From: Planktotalea sp.
GTDB lineage: Bacteria; Pseudomonadota; Alphaproteobacteria; Rhodobacterales; Rhodobacteraceae
DNA: 64,000 nt
Assembly (NCBI RefSeq): GCF_018607995.1
Contig: NZ_JABBAL010000023.1
Span: 62,001 to 126,000, forward strand
Direction of reading: 5' to 3'
Of the stretch, positions 1-9,211 are shown in pieces. Under the pieces are notes generated by a model. It saw nothing but the letters and a program-made list of their open reading frames with translations. It searched no databases and was not told the DNA's origin. Position 1 is the first letter of the stretch. Each line of letters begins with the position of its first letter. The translations under genes were made by a program, and so were the position numbers.

Positions 1-623
1 CGCCCTGAGCCAGCGTTGATCCCCTCAAGCAAATCTTGCGGGTTCACACCCGCCGCTTGCCCCAAGCGAACCGCCTCACCCACCAACACAAGATTGGCCG
101 CGCAGAGCATGTTATTCGCGATCTTCGCCGCATGCCCCGCGCCGGAACCACCAACGATCACCGTCTTCACGGTGAGGATATCCAGAAGAGGGCGCAACGT
201 TTCAATAGCATCACCGTCACCGCCCAAAAGCATCGTAATGCTGCCCGCATTTGCCGCAGCGGGACCACCGCTGACAGGGCCGTCGATAAAGGCAAAACCA
301 CCTGCCGTGCCTTTCGCAGACATGGCTTGTGACGTGGCAGGTTCGGAGGTCGATGTATCCAGTATGATCGTGCCCTCCTGCAAGCTCGGCAGCATATCCT
401 CCATCACCACTTCGACAATCGCGGCTTTGGGCAAGGACAGGATGATCACGTCGCAATGCGCCGCCAATTCACGCGCAGAAGCGGCAAGCTGTGCGCCCAT
501 TGCCGCGACCTTCGCGCTATTCTCAGAGTTTGGATCAAAGCAAGTCAGCCCGTGCCCTGCACCAATGATTTGGGAGGCCATACCACCCCCCATATTCCCG
601 CACCCGATCAGTCCAACCTGCAT
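1..623 (-). CDS. NAD(P)-dependent beta-hydroxyacid dehydrogenase (6PGDH/3-hydroxyisobutyrate dehydrogenase family), 3' end outside window
   Basis: The N-terminal ~207 residues are visible and the C-terminus lies off the left edge. The protein starts MQVGLIGCGNMGGGMA, a GxGxxG Rossmann dinucleotide-binding motif. It continues with the family substrate-loop signature around FIDGPVSGGPAAANAGS and the catalytic-lysine helix KIANNMLCAANLVLVGEA, where Lys is the general acid/base in this family. Members oxidise 3-hydroxyisobutyrate, tartronate semialdehyde, L-threonate or similar beta-hydroxyacids. The substrate cannot be told from this part. The ATG at 623 is the only start that keeps the Rossmann fold at the extreme N-terminus. 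The gene lies 20 nt downstream of the PLP lyase gene and is probably co-transcribed with it. Its place at the end of a catabolic cluster suggests it oxidises a hydroxyacid intermediate (inference). Confidence 0.9.
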   Translation of the reverse strand, partial: MQVGLIGCGNMGGGMASQIIGAGHGLTCFDPNSENSAKVAAMGAQLAASARELAAHCDVIILSLPKAAIVEVVMEDMLPSLQEGTIILDTSTSEPATSQAMSAKGTAGGFAFIDGPVSGGPAAANAGSITMLLGGDGDAIETLRPLLDILTVKTVIVGGSGAGHAAKIANNMLCAANLVLVGEAVRLGQAAGVNPQDLLEGINAGSG

Positions 624-643
624 CACATCTATCCTTAAAATTT

Positions 644-1798
644 CTAGCCAATCGTGGCGAATGCTCGCTCTAAATCAGCAATCAAATCATCCGGCTGCTC
701 CAAGCCGATATTGAGCCGCACCAAACGGCCCGAGAAGTCTTTTCCAGGCCGTTCAAGTCGCGGATAGACAACAGCCAAACTATGGACGCCACCCCAACTT
801 AGGCCGATATGAAATAGCTCCAGCGCTTCTAAGAAGTTTTCAACTTGCCCAGGCGTTACACTGCCTTTGAAGAGGATGGAGAACACACTGGTTGAGCCGC
901 TAAAATCCCTTTGCCAAGTCGCATGACCGGGGCAAGTGGGAAAGGCAGGATGGAACACCGCTTCGATCTCTGAACGATCAGCAAGATTGTGTGCCACTTG
1001 CAAAGTCGATGCCTCAAGCTGCGCAAGACGCACAGGCAAAGTTTGCAAACCGCGCAAGGCGAGGCTGCAATCATCTGGTGATACGGCAAGGCCCAACTGG
1101 CGATAAACGGGTCCGAGTTTTTCGAAAGCCGCGCCATCGCGTGCAGAGACGGAACCAAGCAGCAAATCGCTATGACCACCAACGTATTTTGTGAGCGCCT
1201 GCATACTGACATCAACGCCATGTGCGAAAGCATCAAACATCACCCCCGCAGCATATGTGTTGTCCAACGCAACGCCGACGCCGCGCGCATGCGCCGCGTC
1301 GGCAATTGCTGGAACATCCTGAATTTCCATCGTGACAGAACCGGGGCTTTCGCACCAAATCAACGCCGTGTTGTCGCGAATAAGTGTTGTGATACCCTCG
1401 CCAATCAACGGGTCATAGGCTTCCACTTCGATGCCCAAACCACGCAAGATGCCTGCGGCCATTTCCTTGTTGGGACCGTAGGCAGAATGCGGCACCAGCG
1501 CGTGGCTGCCGGCAGTGCAATAGGCGAAATAAACCAAAGCAATCGCCGCTTGCCCACCCGGTACAATCAACGTGCGATGCGCACCCTCAATATCGCTAAG
1601 ACGCGCAGCGAGTTCCAGTGCAGTCGGTGTTCCATAAAGCCCGTAGGAATAGCCGTTCTCGGCCTGATCCCAGCTGTCTTTCACGCTCAATTGATCCTCG
1701 AACACGACGGTTGAGCCACGATACACTGGCGTCACCAATGACGCATAATCGCGCCTCGCACGAGGTGTGGGATTTAGAAGTTTCGTGCGCCAATCCAT
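644..1798 (-). CDS. Cystathionine gamma-synthase/beta-lyase family PLP enzyme
   Basis: This is a 384-residue fold-type I PLP enzyme of the Cys/Met metabolism family, close to the usual ~390 residues. Visible landmarks are the N-terminal TPVYRGSTVVFE substrate-channel segment, YGLYGTPTALELAARL, LDNTYAAG with the PLP-ring aspartate, and SMQALTKYVGGHSD carrying the PLP Schiff-base lysine. The C-terminal SWGGVHSLAVVYPR and VRLNIGLE segments, which carry the carboxylate-binding arginine, are also present. Its overall look is of the MetC/cystathionine beta-lyase branch common in Rhodobacterales. The gene sits 7 nt downstream of an M20 deacylase gene and 20 nt upstream of a hydroxyacid dehydrogenase gene, so a catabolic C-S or C-N lyase role is as likely as methionine biosynthesis (inference). 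It appears intact. Confidence 0.9.
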   Translation of the reverse strand: MDWRTKLLNPTPRARRDYASLVTPVYRGSTVVFEDQLSVKDSWDQAENGYSYGLYGTPTALELAARLSDIEGAHRTLIVPGGQAAIALVYFAYCTAGSHALVPHSAYGPNKEMAAGILRGLGIEVEAYDPLIGEGITTLIRDNTALIWCESPGSVTMEIQDVPAIADAAHARGVGVALDNTYAAGVMFDAFAHGVDVSMQALTKYVGGHSDLLLGSVSARDGAAFEKLGPVYRQLGLAVSPDDCSLALRGLQTLPVRLAQLEASTLQVAHNLADRSEIEAVFHPAFPTCPGHATWQRDFSGSTSVFSILFKGSVTPGQVENFLEALELFHIGLSWGGVHSLAVVYPRLERPGKDFSGRLVRLNIGLEQPDDLIADLERAFATIG

Positions 1799-1805
1799 CA
1801 GTCTC

Positions 1806-2978
1806 TCACTCCGCTATGGTCTGTGTTTGCAACTGTAATATGGTTTCCAAATAGAGGCTGACCGCCGCTTTGATTTGCGCGATCGAGACATATTCATCAA
1901 GCGAGTGGCATTGCGCCAGATCTCCCGCCCCGCAGATCACCGTCGCGCAGCAAAAATTCGGCGCATCTGTAGAGCCAGGAAAGGTCATGAAGTCAGCGGC
2001 CTCACCTGTAACGGTTTCATGCGCTTTTGCCAGCGCGGTGACGACAGGCGATGTCATTTCTGTCTTCAGCGGCGGGCAATTTAGGCTGGGCGCGAGAAGC
2101 TCGTATTTGAAATCGGGGATTCCATGCACAAGCGGTGCGAGAACGCCGTGCAGTTCTGCCGCAACAATTTCAAAGGTTTCTCCGGGGATCGTACGACGAT
2201 CAATTTCGATCTGGCAAAAATCGGGCACCAAGGACGGTCCTTCCCCGCCTTTGATCGCGCCGATACTAAAGCTCGGCGCACCACACAGGGGATCCGGCTC
2301 TCGTTGTGACAGACTTGTAGCGTAGCTTTGCAACGTCTCTATCACTGCGCCCATGTGATAGATCGCATTGATCCCGTTCTCAGGCACGCTGGAATGGGTA
2401 GATTTGCCGAAGGTCCGCAAGATCATGCACATTTGCCCACGATGCGTTGTGCTGATCGCCAGATTGCTTGGTTCTGCCACAATCGCATAGTCAACATGCG
2501 GACCATGCGTGCCGAAATGATGCGAGCCGATCATCCGATCCTCTTCATCAACAACACCCGCTAGGATCACATCCCCATCCAGCTTTTCGCTTCGCGCGAT
2601 AAGCAAGCGCATGACCTCTAGATACGCAGCCAAGCCCGCCTTCATATCGCAAGATCCGCGCCCGTAGATGCAGCCATCTTTGATCACTGGATCAAACGGC
2701 GCATCGTAGCCACCGACGCCAACCGTATCCAAATGACCTGCAAGCATGATGGTCGGACCAGACCCGCGCCCTTTTAAGCGTCCCCAGACATTGCGCCGCC
2801 CGTCCGCTACGTCTGCACTCTCGACCTCCAGACCTAGTGCACGCATACGGCTTTCCAAGAGCTGCGCCATCGCCTCTTCGGCGGGGTGCTTTGGATCTGC
2901 GGTGCCGAAAGGGTTCACGCTCGGTGTACGGACCATCGCGCTGAGATCTTCGATGAGAGAATTTTCATTGATCTGCAT
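1806..2978 (-). CDS. M20 family metallo-deacylase (ArgE/DapE type)
   Basis: The protein is ~390 residues from the ATG at 2978. The frame is open further to a TTG at 3056, but that would overlap the end of the preceding racemase reading frame, so I chose 2978. M20 zinc-site motifs are visible: AGHLDTVGVGG (first zinc His and catalytic Asp), YGRGSCDMKAGLA (bridging Asp), VVDEEDRMIGS (catalytic Glu-Glu pair), VAEPSNL and a late His near AQCHSLDEYVS. A dimerisation lid domain lies between. The family hydrolyses N-acyl amino acids (acetylornithine, succinyl-diaminopimelate and others) in the cytoplasm. A second M20 enzyme is encoded at 7320-8474, so the cluster probably handles acylated amino acid intermediates (inference). 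The substrate is unknown. It sits 7 nt upstream of the PLP lyase gene. Confidence 0.88.
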   Translation of the reverse strand: MQINENSLIEDLSAMVRTPSVNPFGTADPKHPAEEAMAQLLESRMRALGLEVESADVADGRRNVWGRLKGRGSGPTIMLAGHLDTVGVGGYDAPFDPVIKDGCIYGRGSCDMKAGLAAYLEVMRLLIARSEKLDGDVILAGVVDEEDRMIGSHHFGTHGPHVDYAIVAEPSNLAISTTHRGQMCMILRTFGKSTHSSVPENGINAIYHMGAVIETLQSYATSLSQREPDPLCGAPSFSIGAIKGGEGPSLVPDFCQIEIDRRTIPGETFEIVAAELHGVLAPLVHGIPDFKYELLAPSLNCPPLKTEMTSPVVTALAKAHETVTGEAADFMTFPGSTDAPNFCCATVICGAGDLAQCHSLDEYVSIAQIKAAVSLYLETILQLQTQTIAE

Positions 2979-3012
2979 GGATGTAAGGTCGCTTATAATA
3001 GAGTTCGATGTG

Positions 3013-3780
3013 TTATGTTTGAAAGAGCTGGCCGAACCCGTCAAGTTTGTCGTCAATCCCGGCCAGCAGCAACAGATGCCACGCGAGCGCTTGATTGCTG
3101 CTTGTTATGGGCTTGCCATGCTGGCGTTCCGCCTTTTCGACAATGCCCACAGCGCGCAGGCTGGTGCAGGAAATGAAGACCCCATCGCAGTCTTCTGATT
3201 GGCCGAGTCTAACGACGGCGCTCAAAATGGATGCAGGGTCAATCTACGCAACTATGATGTCGCTTTTATAATCGAAAGAGCCGGCCACAGTTACGGCAAT
3301 CCCCACCTCTTCGAAACGCCATTGCAAAGCTTCTGTGACTTCTGGCCTGTAGGGTATTAAAAGGCCGAGACGGGTGATCCCCAGCGTTTTCAATGCGGCT
3401 TTGGCGGCACTGAGCGGATTGCAGGAGGTCACCGCGGGATGGCTTTGCCTAATTATATAGGTAACACGATCTTCGCCGATGATTGTCACACCAGAGGTGC
3501 AACCGTAGCCGAGCGCGTGCAGGCCCAGATACTCGGGAAGCAAGGCGGCTGCGATGGGCAACACTGCTTCCATTTTGGCCAACGTGTCCGGCGTCACCAC
3601 CGTGTCGTTGGGCAAGCGCGCATGATACAAAGATACGCCGAGACCGTCGGTCATTTGACGCATCTCCTGTTCCATCGTTTGATCTGATTGCAGGACCAAA
3701 AGCCCGATCCGCGCGCGTTCGCTCTCATTCAGAAAGGTCGTGAGCTCAAAACGTTCAAACGCGGGGCCAGTGTCTTGCAT
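3013..3780 (-). pseudogene. Asp/Glu racemase-superfamily protein (maleate isomerase / EutA type) interrupted by one in-frame TAG
   Basis: The reading frame from ATG 3780 to 3013 is 256 codons, the normal length for maleate cis-trans isomerase or ectoine-utilisation EutA proteins. Both catalytic cysteine regions are present: GYGCTSGV in the first half and VFISCTSLRA in the second, followed by the conserved SSNQALAWH. The only lesion is a TAG codon at 3246-3244, after ...DYKSDIIVA and before IDPASILSAVV, with no frameshift. As it stands a 178-residue product lacking the second catalytic Cys would be made. Either the gene is freshly inactivated, the stop is suppressed, or the base is a sequence error. 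It lies directly upstream of the M20 deacylase gene. Family assignment is confident; the exact reaction is not. Confidence 0.85.
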
Positions 3781-3872
3781 GCTCTATCCTCTTCTTCAAA
3801 GAAAAATAGGCAACCTCTCACTCAAGCGTCTGTGTGAAAAACGATTTTGCCGGTTCGACTTTTGCCAGAACC

Positions 3873-4913
3873 TTAAAGCTTGCGTAAAACTGCCTCAGCC
3901 GCTTCCAATGCCCCCTCAATGAAGCCGCCAAATTCTGGCGCGACTTCCGTTCCCGCAAAATGCAACCTGCCCTCCCACATGCCATCCATTGCAGCTGGCA
4001 AGCCATACTGGGGATGCGCATAAAGCGGCGCGTGATCGGCCTTGGTCGCAGTCAAAGGATCAAATGCCCAATCCTTGAAGGTGAGCATCGCTGGCTTTGC
4101 CGCCTCATCCCCGTACAACCGCACGAGTTGCGCCTGAATATGATAGCGCAGTGTTTGCTCATCTTGGCGGTACTCAGGAGGCACACTAAGGAAGCCAAAC
4201 AATGCATAAGGCCCGCCTTGCGATGGTGAAGCATCATGGATTTCCACCATCGGGCCAAAGCGGCTAGACGCATCACCAGACAGACCCGCATGTCGCCAAA
4301 ATGGCGTGTCGTAGATCGCCATGGCCTTGGCCTGCCCTGCCATCCATGTCGAAACGCCACGCATCGCCGCGATTGTTGTGTCTGTCAGTGCAGGCTCAAA
4401 TTTCAGGTTTGCGGCAACACGCGGTGGCATCGCCAAAATAACCTGATCAGCTTCAAGGGTTTCGTCACCAACCAGATGCGCTACGACCTGACCTTCCTCG
4501 CAGCAAAGCCCTTCGACCTTCGCATTTAAACGTTTGCGCGCGCCAGGAAGTGTATCAGCCAACCGTCTCGTCAAGACGCTTAATCCACCCTCAAGCCGCA
4601 ATGAACCTTGCATTGATGCGAAACCACGCACCTGCTGCACACGTCCTTGCCCATCCTCAACCGTTTGCAAACCTGTGCTGTATTGCTCAAACACGGCCAG
4701 CCCAAACCGTTTCACCTGTGCGGCGATACGCGGTTGTCCCGGCCAGAACCATGCAGGGCCCATATCAAAATTCGCACCCTCAAATTGCTGCGTCTGGATA
4801 CGTCCGCCGAATCGGTCACGCGCCTCGACTAACAAGTAATCGTGCCCCTGCGCTTCTAACGCTTCCGCTAGGGCAAGGCCGGACACCCCACCGCCTATGA
4901 TCAATGTGCGCAT
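3873..4913 (-). CDS. FAD-dependent amine oxidase (flavin monoamine oxidase family)
   Basis: The protein is 346 residues from the ATG at 4913, chosen because the dinucleotide-binding motif MRTLIIGGGVSGLALAEAL must be N-terminal; an upstream extension to 5006 has no family character. Further landmarks are the second FAD segment LVEARDRFGGRIQT, the motif VILAMPPRVAANL, and the C-terminal FAD-pyrophosphate segment LHFAGTEVAPEFGGFIEGALEAAEAVL. The family oxidises amines to imines or aldehydes with hydrogen peroxide release. It is divergent from the Rieske gene pair that starts at 5056, with a shared 142-bp promoter region. At 346 residues it is shorter than typical 450-residue amine oxidases, but it covers both FAD-binding ends. 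The substrate is unknown, possibly a product of the neighbouring oxygenases (inference). Confidence 0.85.
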   Translation of the reverse strand: MRTLIIGGGVSGLALAEALEAQGHDYLLVEARDRFGGRIQTQQFEGANFDMGPAWFWPGQPRIAAQVKRFGLAVFEQYSTGLQTVEDGQGRVQQVRGFASMQGSLRLEGGLSVLTRRLADTLPGARKRLNAKVEGLCCEEGQVVAHLVGDETLEADQVILAMPPRVAANLKFEPALTDTTIAAMRGVSTWMAGQAKAMAIYDTPFWRHAGLSGDASSRFGPMVEIHDASPSQGGPYALFGFLSVPPEYRQDEQTLRYHIQAQLVRLYGDEAAKPAMLTFKDWAFDPLTATKADHAPLYAHPQYGLPAAMDGMWEGRLHFAGTEVAPEFGGFIEGALEAAEAVLRKL

Positions 4914-5055
4914 TGCTTTCAGCACTCCCAAAGCTCGCCCCACAAAATGTTCAATTCCCGACCTCTTCGCGACCCACTGTCGCTTTCTGGCGGTCACACG
5001 AGACAAAACTTTGCTTCAATGAACTTCAAAACCACCCCCCGAGAAAAGACAAGCC

Positions 5056-6195
5056 ATGGCGAACAAAAGTATAAATCCGGTTGATGCCTTGCGCGAGAAC
5101 ACAGCGCAGCCGTTTGAAAGCGCGCGCGCGATGCCGCCCGAGGTTTACACAACAAAAGAGTTCGCAGACCTCGAACTAGAACGCATCTTCGCCAAGGATT
5201 GGTTCTGTGTTGGCCGCGCCGATGGCCTTGCGAATGCGGGGGACTATACCACTTGCGAACTTGCGGGTCAGCCCGTTTTGGTGATGCGCGATGGCCAAGG
5301 CATTTTGCGTGGCCTATCGAATGTATGCCTGCACCGCATGTCCACGCTGTTGCAAGGGCGTGGCAACGCGCGCTCTATCGTCTGCCCTTATCATGCGTGG
5401 ACCTATAATTTGGATGGCTCCTTACGCGGCGCACCAGCGATGAGCTTGAACGAGGGGTTTTGCAAAGATCAATACAAGCTTCCTAAAGTACGCTGCGAAG
5501 AATGGCTCGGCTGGGTGTTTATCACACTGAACGAAGACGCCCCCGCCGTCGCGGAGCAATTGGGCGAAGTCGAAGAGATGATCGCGGGCTACGACATGAC
5601 TAACTACACAGAGGTCTTTTATGAAGAGCATGTGTGGGACACCAACTGGAAAGTGCTCGCTGAAAATTTCATGGAAAGCTATCATTTGCCTGTTTGTCAC
5701 GCGGGCACAATTGGCGGGCTTTCCAAGCTTGAAGACATGGTCTGCCCCCCCGGCCTCGCGGCGTTCAACTATCACACAATCCTCAAAGACGAGACGCTGA
5801 GGATCGCAATGGCGCATGACACCAACACGCGCCTCAAGGGCGACGAACGGCGCACGACCTTCCTACTGGCTATCTACCCGTCGCTGCTGATCACACTGAC
5901 CCCTGGCTATTTCTGGTATCTTGGCCTGCATCCCAAAGGTCCTGGTCAAGTGCACATCCGCTTTGGTGGCGGCATGTCGGATGACTATAGCGAGGATGCA
6001 GATGCGTCACAGAATTTCACTGACCTCAAGGCGCTCTTGGATGATGTAAATATTGAGGATCGCGGTTGTACAGAGAAGGTCTTCAACGGTCTGTCGTCAG
6101 GCTTGGCAAAACCCGGTCACCTGTCCCATCTCGAACGCCCAAACTACGATTTCGCACAGTATTTAATGGCGAAAGTGGATCAACACATAGGCTAG
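5056..6195 (+). CDS. Rieske non-heme iron oxygenase, alpha subunit (first of a tandem pair)
   Basis: The protein is 379 residues. An N-terminal Rieske [2Fe-2S] domain is shown by the CxH...CxxH ligands in VCLHRMS and VCPYHAWTY. A C-terminal catalytic domain carries the mononuclear iron site around ENFMESYHLPVCH. Alpha-only oxygenases of this size include choline, carnitine and stachydrine-type N-demethylases as well as ring hydroxylases. No beta subunit is nearby, which favours the alpha-only (N-demethylase or carnitine-oxygenase-like) group. The ATG at 5056 is used, with only a weak upstream purine-rich stretch. The second Rieske gene follows after 15 nt. The electron-donating reductase is not in the window. 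It appears intact. Confidence 0.9.
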   Translation: MANKSINPVDALRENTAQPFESARAMPPEVYTTKEFADLELERIFAKDWFCVGRADGLANAGDYTTCELAGQPVLVMRDGQGILRGLSNVCLHRMSTLLQGRGNARSIVCPYHAWTYNLDGSLRGAPAMSLNEGFCKDQYKLPKVRCEEWLGWVFITLNEDAPAVAEQLGEVEEMIAGYDMTNYTEVFYEEHVWDTNWKVLAENFMESYHLPVCHAGTIGGLSKLEDMVCPPGLAAFNYHTILKDETLRIAMAHDTNTRLKGDERRTTFLLAIYPSLLITLTPGYFWYLGLHPKGPGQVHIRFGGGMSDDYSEDADASQNFTDLKALLDDVNIEDRGCTEKVFNGLSSGLAKPGHLSHLERPNYDFAQYLMAKVDQHIG

Positions 6196-6210
6196 CCGCA
6201 GGAGGGTACA

Positions 6211-7323
6211 ATGACTGATCTCAGGCCGATTTTGCAATCTCTTGCAGCCTTGCCTGCTGACAGTCCGATGGGTCTACCTGGTATTTTTTACACTTCCGCC
6301 GAACGTTTCGATTGGGAAAAGAAAACGGTGCTCCAAAAAGGTTGGCACTGTTTGGGCCGCCAGGACGAAGTGCCCGAGGCGGGCGATTTCTTCACCGTTC
6401 AACTGCTCGAAGAACCACTGATCATTGTGCGTGGCGATGACGGCGTCGTTCGTGTGCTCGCCAATGTGTGCCGTCATCGCGGCATGCCACTGGCCGAAGG
6501 ACGCGGCAACGTTAAGCGGTTTGTCTGTTCGTATCATGCATGGATGTATGGCCGCGACGGTGCTTTGCTGCGCGCCAATCGTATGGAAAACAGGGGCTTT
6601 GATGCCAGTTCTTGCCAGTTGCACAGCTACAAAATCCAACTTTGGAACGGCTTTATTTATTGCAGTCTTGATGCTGAAGCTGCACCATTTTCAGACGAAT
6701 CCGAAACCTTGGATGCATTGTTAGAGCCCTATCAATCCGACACATTCAGGCTGGTCCATGTGGCAGAAGAGGTCTGGCATACCAACTGGAAGTGCCTCGT
6801 TGAGAATTTTATAGAGGGCTATCACCTCTCTGTTGTGCACCCTCACACTCTGCACGACTACACACCAACAGGCTTGGCCAAGAAATCTGCATCAGGACCG
6901 GGATTTACATCCTACATGGCGAATTATCCGGAAACCGCCGCACGGCGAGGCAAGGGTGCCGCAGGTCTCAGCGACGCAGAGCGCCACCGATCCACCTTGT
7001 TCGCGCGCTTTCCCACGCAAGTGGCCAGTCAGGCGGCAAGTCTGTTGGTGTCCTTGTCGATCTTCCCGATTGCTGCGGAAAAGATCCGCGTCAAATGGAC
7101 GATGTCGGTTTATGGCGACGATCTGGACGCAGCCACCATTCAAGAGCGCATTCAGCTCTGGGAAGAGGTTAACACGGAAGACCGCGAAAAACTGGAAAAA
7201 ATGCAAATCGCTTTACGCTCTCAACATGCGCAATCGGGTCCTTTGGCAGGCGATGATTTCGAAGGCACGATCCGCGACTTCCAGCTTTGGTTGGCCCAGC
7301 AAGACGCGGCGCTGCTCGATTAA
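6211..7323 (+). CDS. Rieske non-heme iron oxygenase, alpha subunit (second of a tandem pair)
   Basis: The protein is 370 residues with the same architecture as its upstream neighbour but clearly divergent in sequence. Rieske ligands are seen in VCRHRGM and VCSYHAWMY, and the mononuclear iron site in ENFIEGYHLSVVHPHTLHDY. A strong ribosome-binding site (aggagg) lies 6 nt before the ATG at 6211, and only 15 nt separate it from the previous stop, so the two are co-translated. Paired Rieske alpha genes suggest either two sequential oxidations or a hetero-oligomer (inference). Its 3' end overlaps the convergent M20 gene by 4 nt. The substrate is unknown; the context with RidA, amine oxidase and deacylases points to a nitrogen-containing compound. 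Confidence 0.9.
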   Translation: MTDLRPILQSLAALPADSPMGLPGIFYTSAERFDWEKKTVLQKGWHCLGRQDEVPEAGDFFTVQLLEEPLIIVRGDDGVVRVLANVCRHRGMPLAEGRGNVKRFVCSYHAWMYGRDGALLRANRMENRGFDASSCQLHSYKIQLWNGFIYCSLDAEAAPFSDESETLDALLEPYQSDTFRLVHVAEEVWHTNWKCLVENFIEGYHLSVVHPHTLHDYTPTGLAKKSASGPGFTSYMANYPETAARRGKGAAGLSDAERHRSTLFARFPTQVASQAASLLVSLSIFPIAAEKIRVKWTMSVYGDDLDAATIQERIQLWEEVNTEDREKLEKMQIALRSQHAQSGPLAGDDFEGTIRDFQLWLAQQDAALLD

Positions 7324-8474
7324 CCATCTGTGGTCAGCGTGTTCAAAATGTTGTCCATCATCGCACAACACGCGATCAATTCCGACTTGGATATGCCTTC
7401 GTCCGGCTTATGCCCATCCAATGCCATATCACCCGGCCCAATGACGACAGTGTTCAATCCCAGCTCCGCGAAAAAGCCTGCTTCAGTCCCAAAAGGCACC
7501 TTGGTAACAGACGCGCCATCCGCCAATTCACAGGCCAAGGTGACCGCGCTATTCGCGGGATCCATGTTCAGGCCCGGGTATGCGTTGATCTGCTTCACAA
7601 TGATTGGCTTGGCGTTCGGAAATGATGTGCTGACACGTTTCGCGATGCCCTCAATCTCCGACAACAGTTGACTTGCTGGCGCTTCACTCAGATGACGGAA
7701 CTCCATCTTCAGCACGCACTCTGCAGGCACGATATTCAACGCGCGCCCACCCTCGATTTGGCCAATGTGAACCGTCGAATAAGGGATTCTGTAGGCGTCA
7801 TCCATCGGCCCTTGTGCAAGCATCGTTTGCAGGTGGCGTATCTGGCTAACGAACTCCGCCGCAACGTGGATCCCATTGATGAAATCTGGGGAAAGCGCGC
7901 TGTGACCCGCCTCGCCAAAACATGTCACATCAAGCGCTGTCTTGCCTTTGTGCCCAATCGCTACCTGCATACCCGTTGGCTCGCCCACTATGACAAGGCG
8001 CGGTGCGCCGATGAGGAGCTTTAGCTCTGGCATCATCTCTTGAATACCGACGCAGCCGATCTCTTCATCATAGGAAATCGACAAGCTTAACGGTGCTTTC
8101 AAAGGTTGATCTTTCGCTCGCTCCGCGAGGGTCAAAGCACAGGCAAGAGACCCCTTCATATCCGTTGTGCCGCGCCCGTAAACACGATCTTTTTCTATGC
8201 TCAACGCGAAAGGATCCTGTGTCCAGATTTGGCCATCAACCGGCACCACATCGGTGTGCGCGGATAAACAGATGCCACCGTCAATCTTAGGGCCAATCGA
8301 GGCGAACAAACCTGCTTTCAGACGATCGGAGGAATAAATGCGCGTGATTTCAAAGCCCGAGTTTTTGAGCAGATCCGCGACAAAGTCTATCAGAGCCAGA
8401 TTGCTCTCAAGGCTGACTGTTGGAAAACCGATCAGCTGGTCCAAAATCTCCAAAACTCGCGAAATATCCGGCAT
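7320..8474 (-). CDS. M20 family deacylase, acetylornithine deacetylase (ArgE)-like
   Basis: The protein is ~384 residues from the ATG at 8474, which has a ggaga ribosome-binding site 4 nt upstream; a longer frame to 8495 lacks such support. M20 landmarks are SAHTDVVPVDGQIW, YGRGTTDMKGSLA, SYDEEIGCVG, VGEPTGMQVAIGHKGK and the late GPGDMALDGHKPDEG. These match the ArgE branch more closely than the other M20 protein in this window. It hydrolyses N-acetyl or N-formyl amino acids in the family. It is convergent with the Rieske pair and 62 nt downstream of the DUF1028 gene, in the same direction as the DUF1028-RidA pair. A role in the final deacylation step of the catabolic pathway is plausible (inference); arginine biosynthesis is the alternative. 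Confidence 0.88.
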   Translation of the reverse strand: MPDISRVLEILDQLIGFPTVSLESNLALIDFVADLLKNSGFEITRIYSSDRLKAGLFASIGPKIDGGICLSAHTDVVPVDGQIWTQDPFALSIEKDRVYGRGTTDMKGSLACALTLAERAKDQPLKAPLSLSISYDEEIGCVGIQEMMPELKLLIGAPRLVIVGEPTGMQVAIGHKGKTALDVTCFGEAGHSALSPDFINGIHVAAEFVSQIRHLQTMLAQGPMDDAYRIPYSTVHIGQIEGGRALNIVPAECVLKMEFRHLSEAPASQLLSEIEGIAKRVSTSFPNAKPIIVKQINAYPGLNMDPANSAVTLACELADGASVTKVPFGTEAGFFAELGLNTVVIGPGDMALDGHKPDEGISKSELIACCAMMDNILNTLTTDG

Positions 8475-8536
8475 ATTTTCTCCGTCGCAAAGCAATGGTC
8501 AACCCACCCCAAATTCCGTGCGGGCGGATCCCCTAG

Positions 8537-9211
8537 CTACTCGTCTCCCGGCACCCCGTACGACGGTGCCTCTCGCGGATCAAGTGCGCGTTGCACATAT
8601 GCCTCCAACTGAGGCTTGTAGATCTCCCAAGCGGTGGCGATATTTTCGACGGGACAGTCATCCGTCCAATCACAGCGCAAATCCGCGATGGGCCATGCGA
8701 CCTTATCCACGATCATCATGCCCGCAGAATGCAATGGCCCCGCTTCGCCCCCTGCGGACAGGCCCGCGCGCATGGCCGCGATCAACCGATCCCCGATATG
8801 GCCGCGACTTGACTGAAACCCGTCAACAACCGCCTGCGGCACTCCCTTGTTTGCCAGCAGATTCCCACCAGAAGCAACATCTGCACCCTGCGCTTGCGTC
8901 CAGATCCCAAGGGAATTCGGACCAGAATGAATAGCGGTCGCACCCTGTTTATCCACCGCCAAAACTTGGCGATATTCGATGAATTGGCCTAAGTCTCTCA
9001 CGCCAGAAATGGCCTCATGTGCGCTCATCCCACCCTGCATCAGATCCAGTGCGAGCGGTCCAAGCGTCGGATCTGTAACATTCTGCGACGCAACCGCACC
9101 AACCCCAGCGCGCGCATAAGCACAACGCGCCGCAACCGCCGGTGAAGAGGATGAAATCGCCAGACCAAACATGCCGGTTTCGGCGCAGCGCGCGACCAAT
9201 GAAAAAGTCAT
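8537..9211 (-). CDS. DUF1028 family protein (Ntn-hydrolase-like)
   Basis: The protein is 224 residues and begins MTFSLVARCAETGMFGLAISSSSPAVAARCAY, the characteristic N-terminus of DUF1028 proteins. Family landmarks VGAVASQNVTDP, ALDLMQGGMSAHEAI, LAVDKQGATAIHSG and ASGGNLLAN follow. The family is predicted to have an Ntn-hydrolase fold but its reaction is not established to my knowledge. The ATG at 9211 overlaps the TGA of the upstream RidA gene by 4 nt (ATGA), so the two are translationally coupled. DUF1028 and RidA genes often sit together in amino-acid and amine catabolic clusters, which fits the surroundings here. No sign of damage. Confidence 0.9.
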   Translation of the reverse strand: MTFSLVARCAETGMFGLAISSSSPAVAARCAYARAGVGAVASQNVTDPTLGPLALDLMQGGMSAHEAISGVRDLGQFIEYRQVLAVDKQGATAIHSGPNSLGIWTQAQGADVASGGNLLANKGVPQAVVDGFQSSRGHIGDRLIAAMRAGLSAGGEAGPLHSAGMMIVDKVAWPIADLRCDWTDDCPVENIATAWEIYKPQLEAYVQRALDPREAPSYGVPGDE

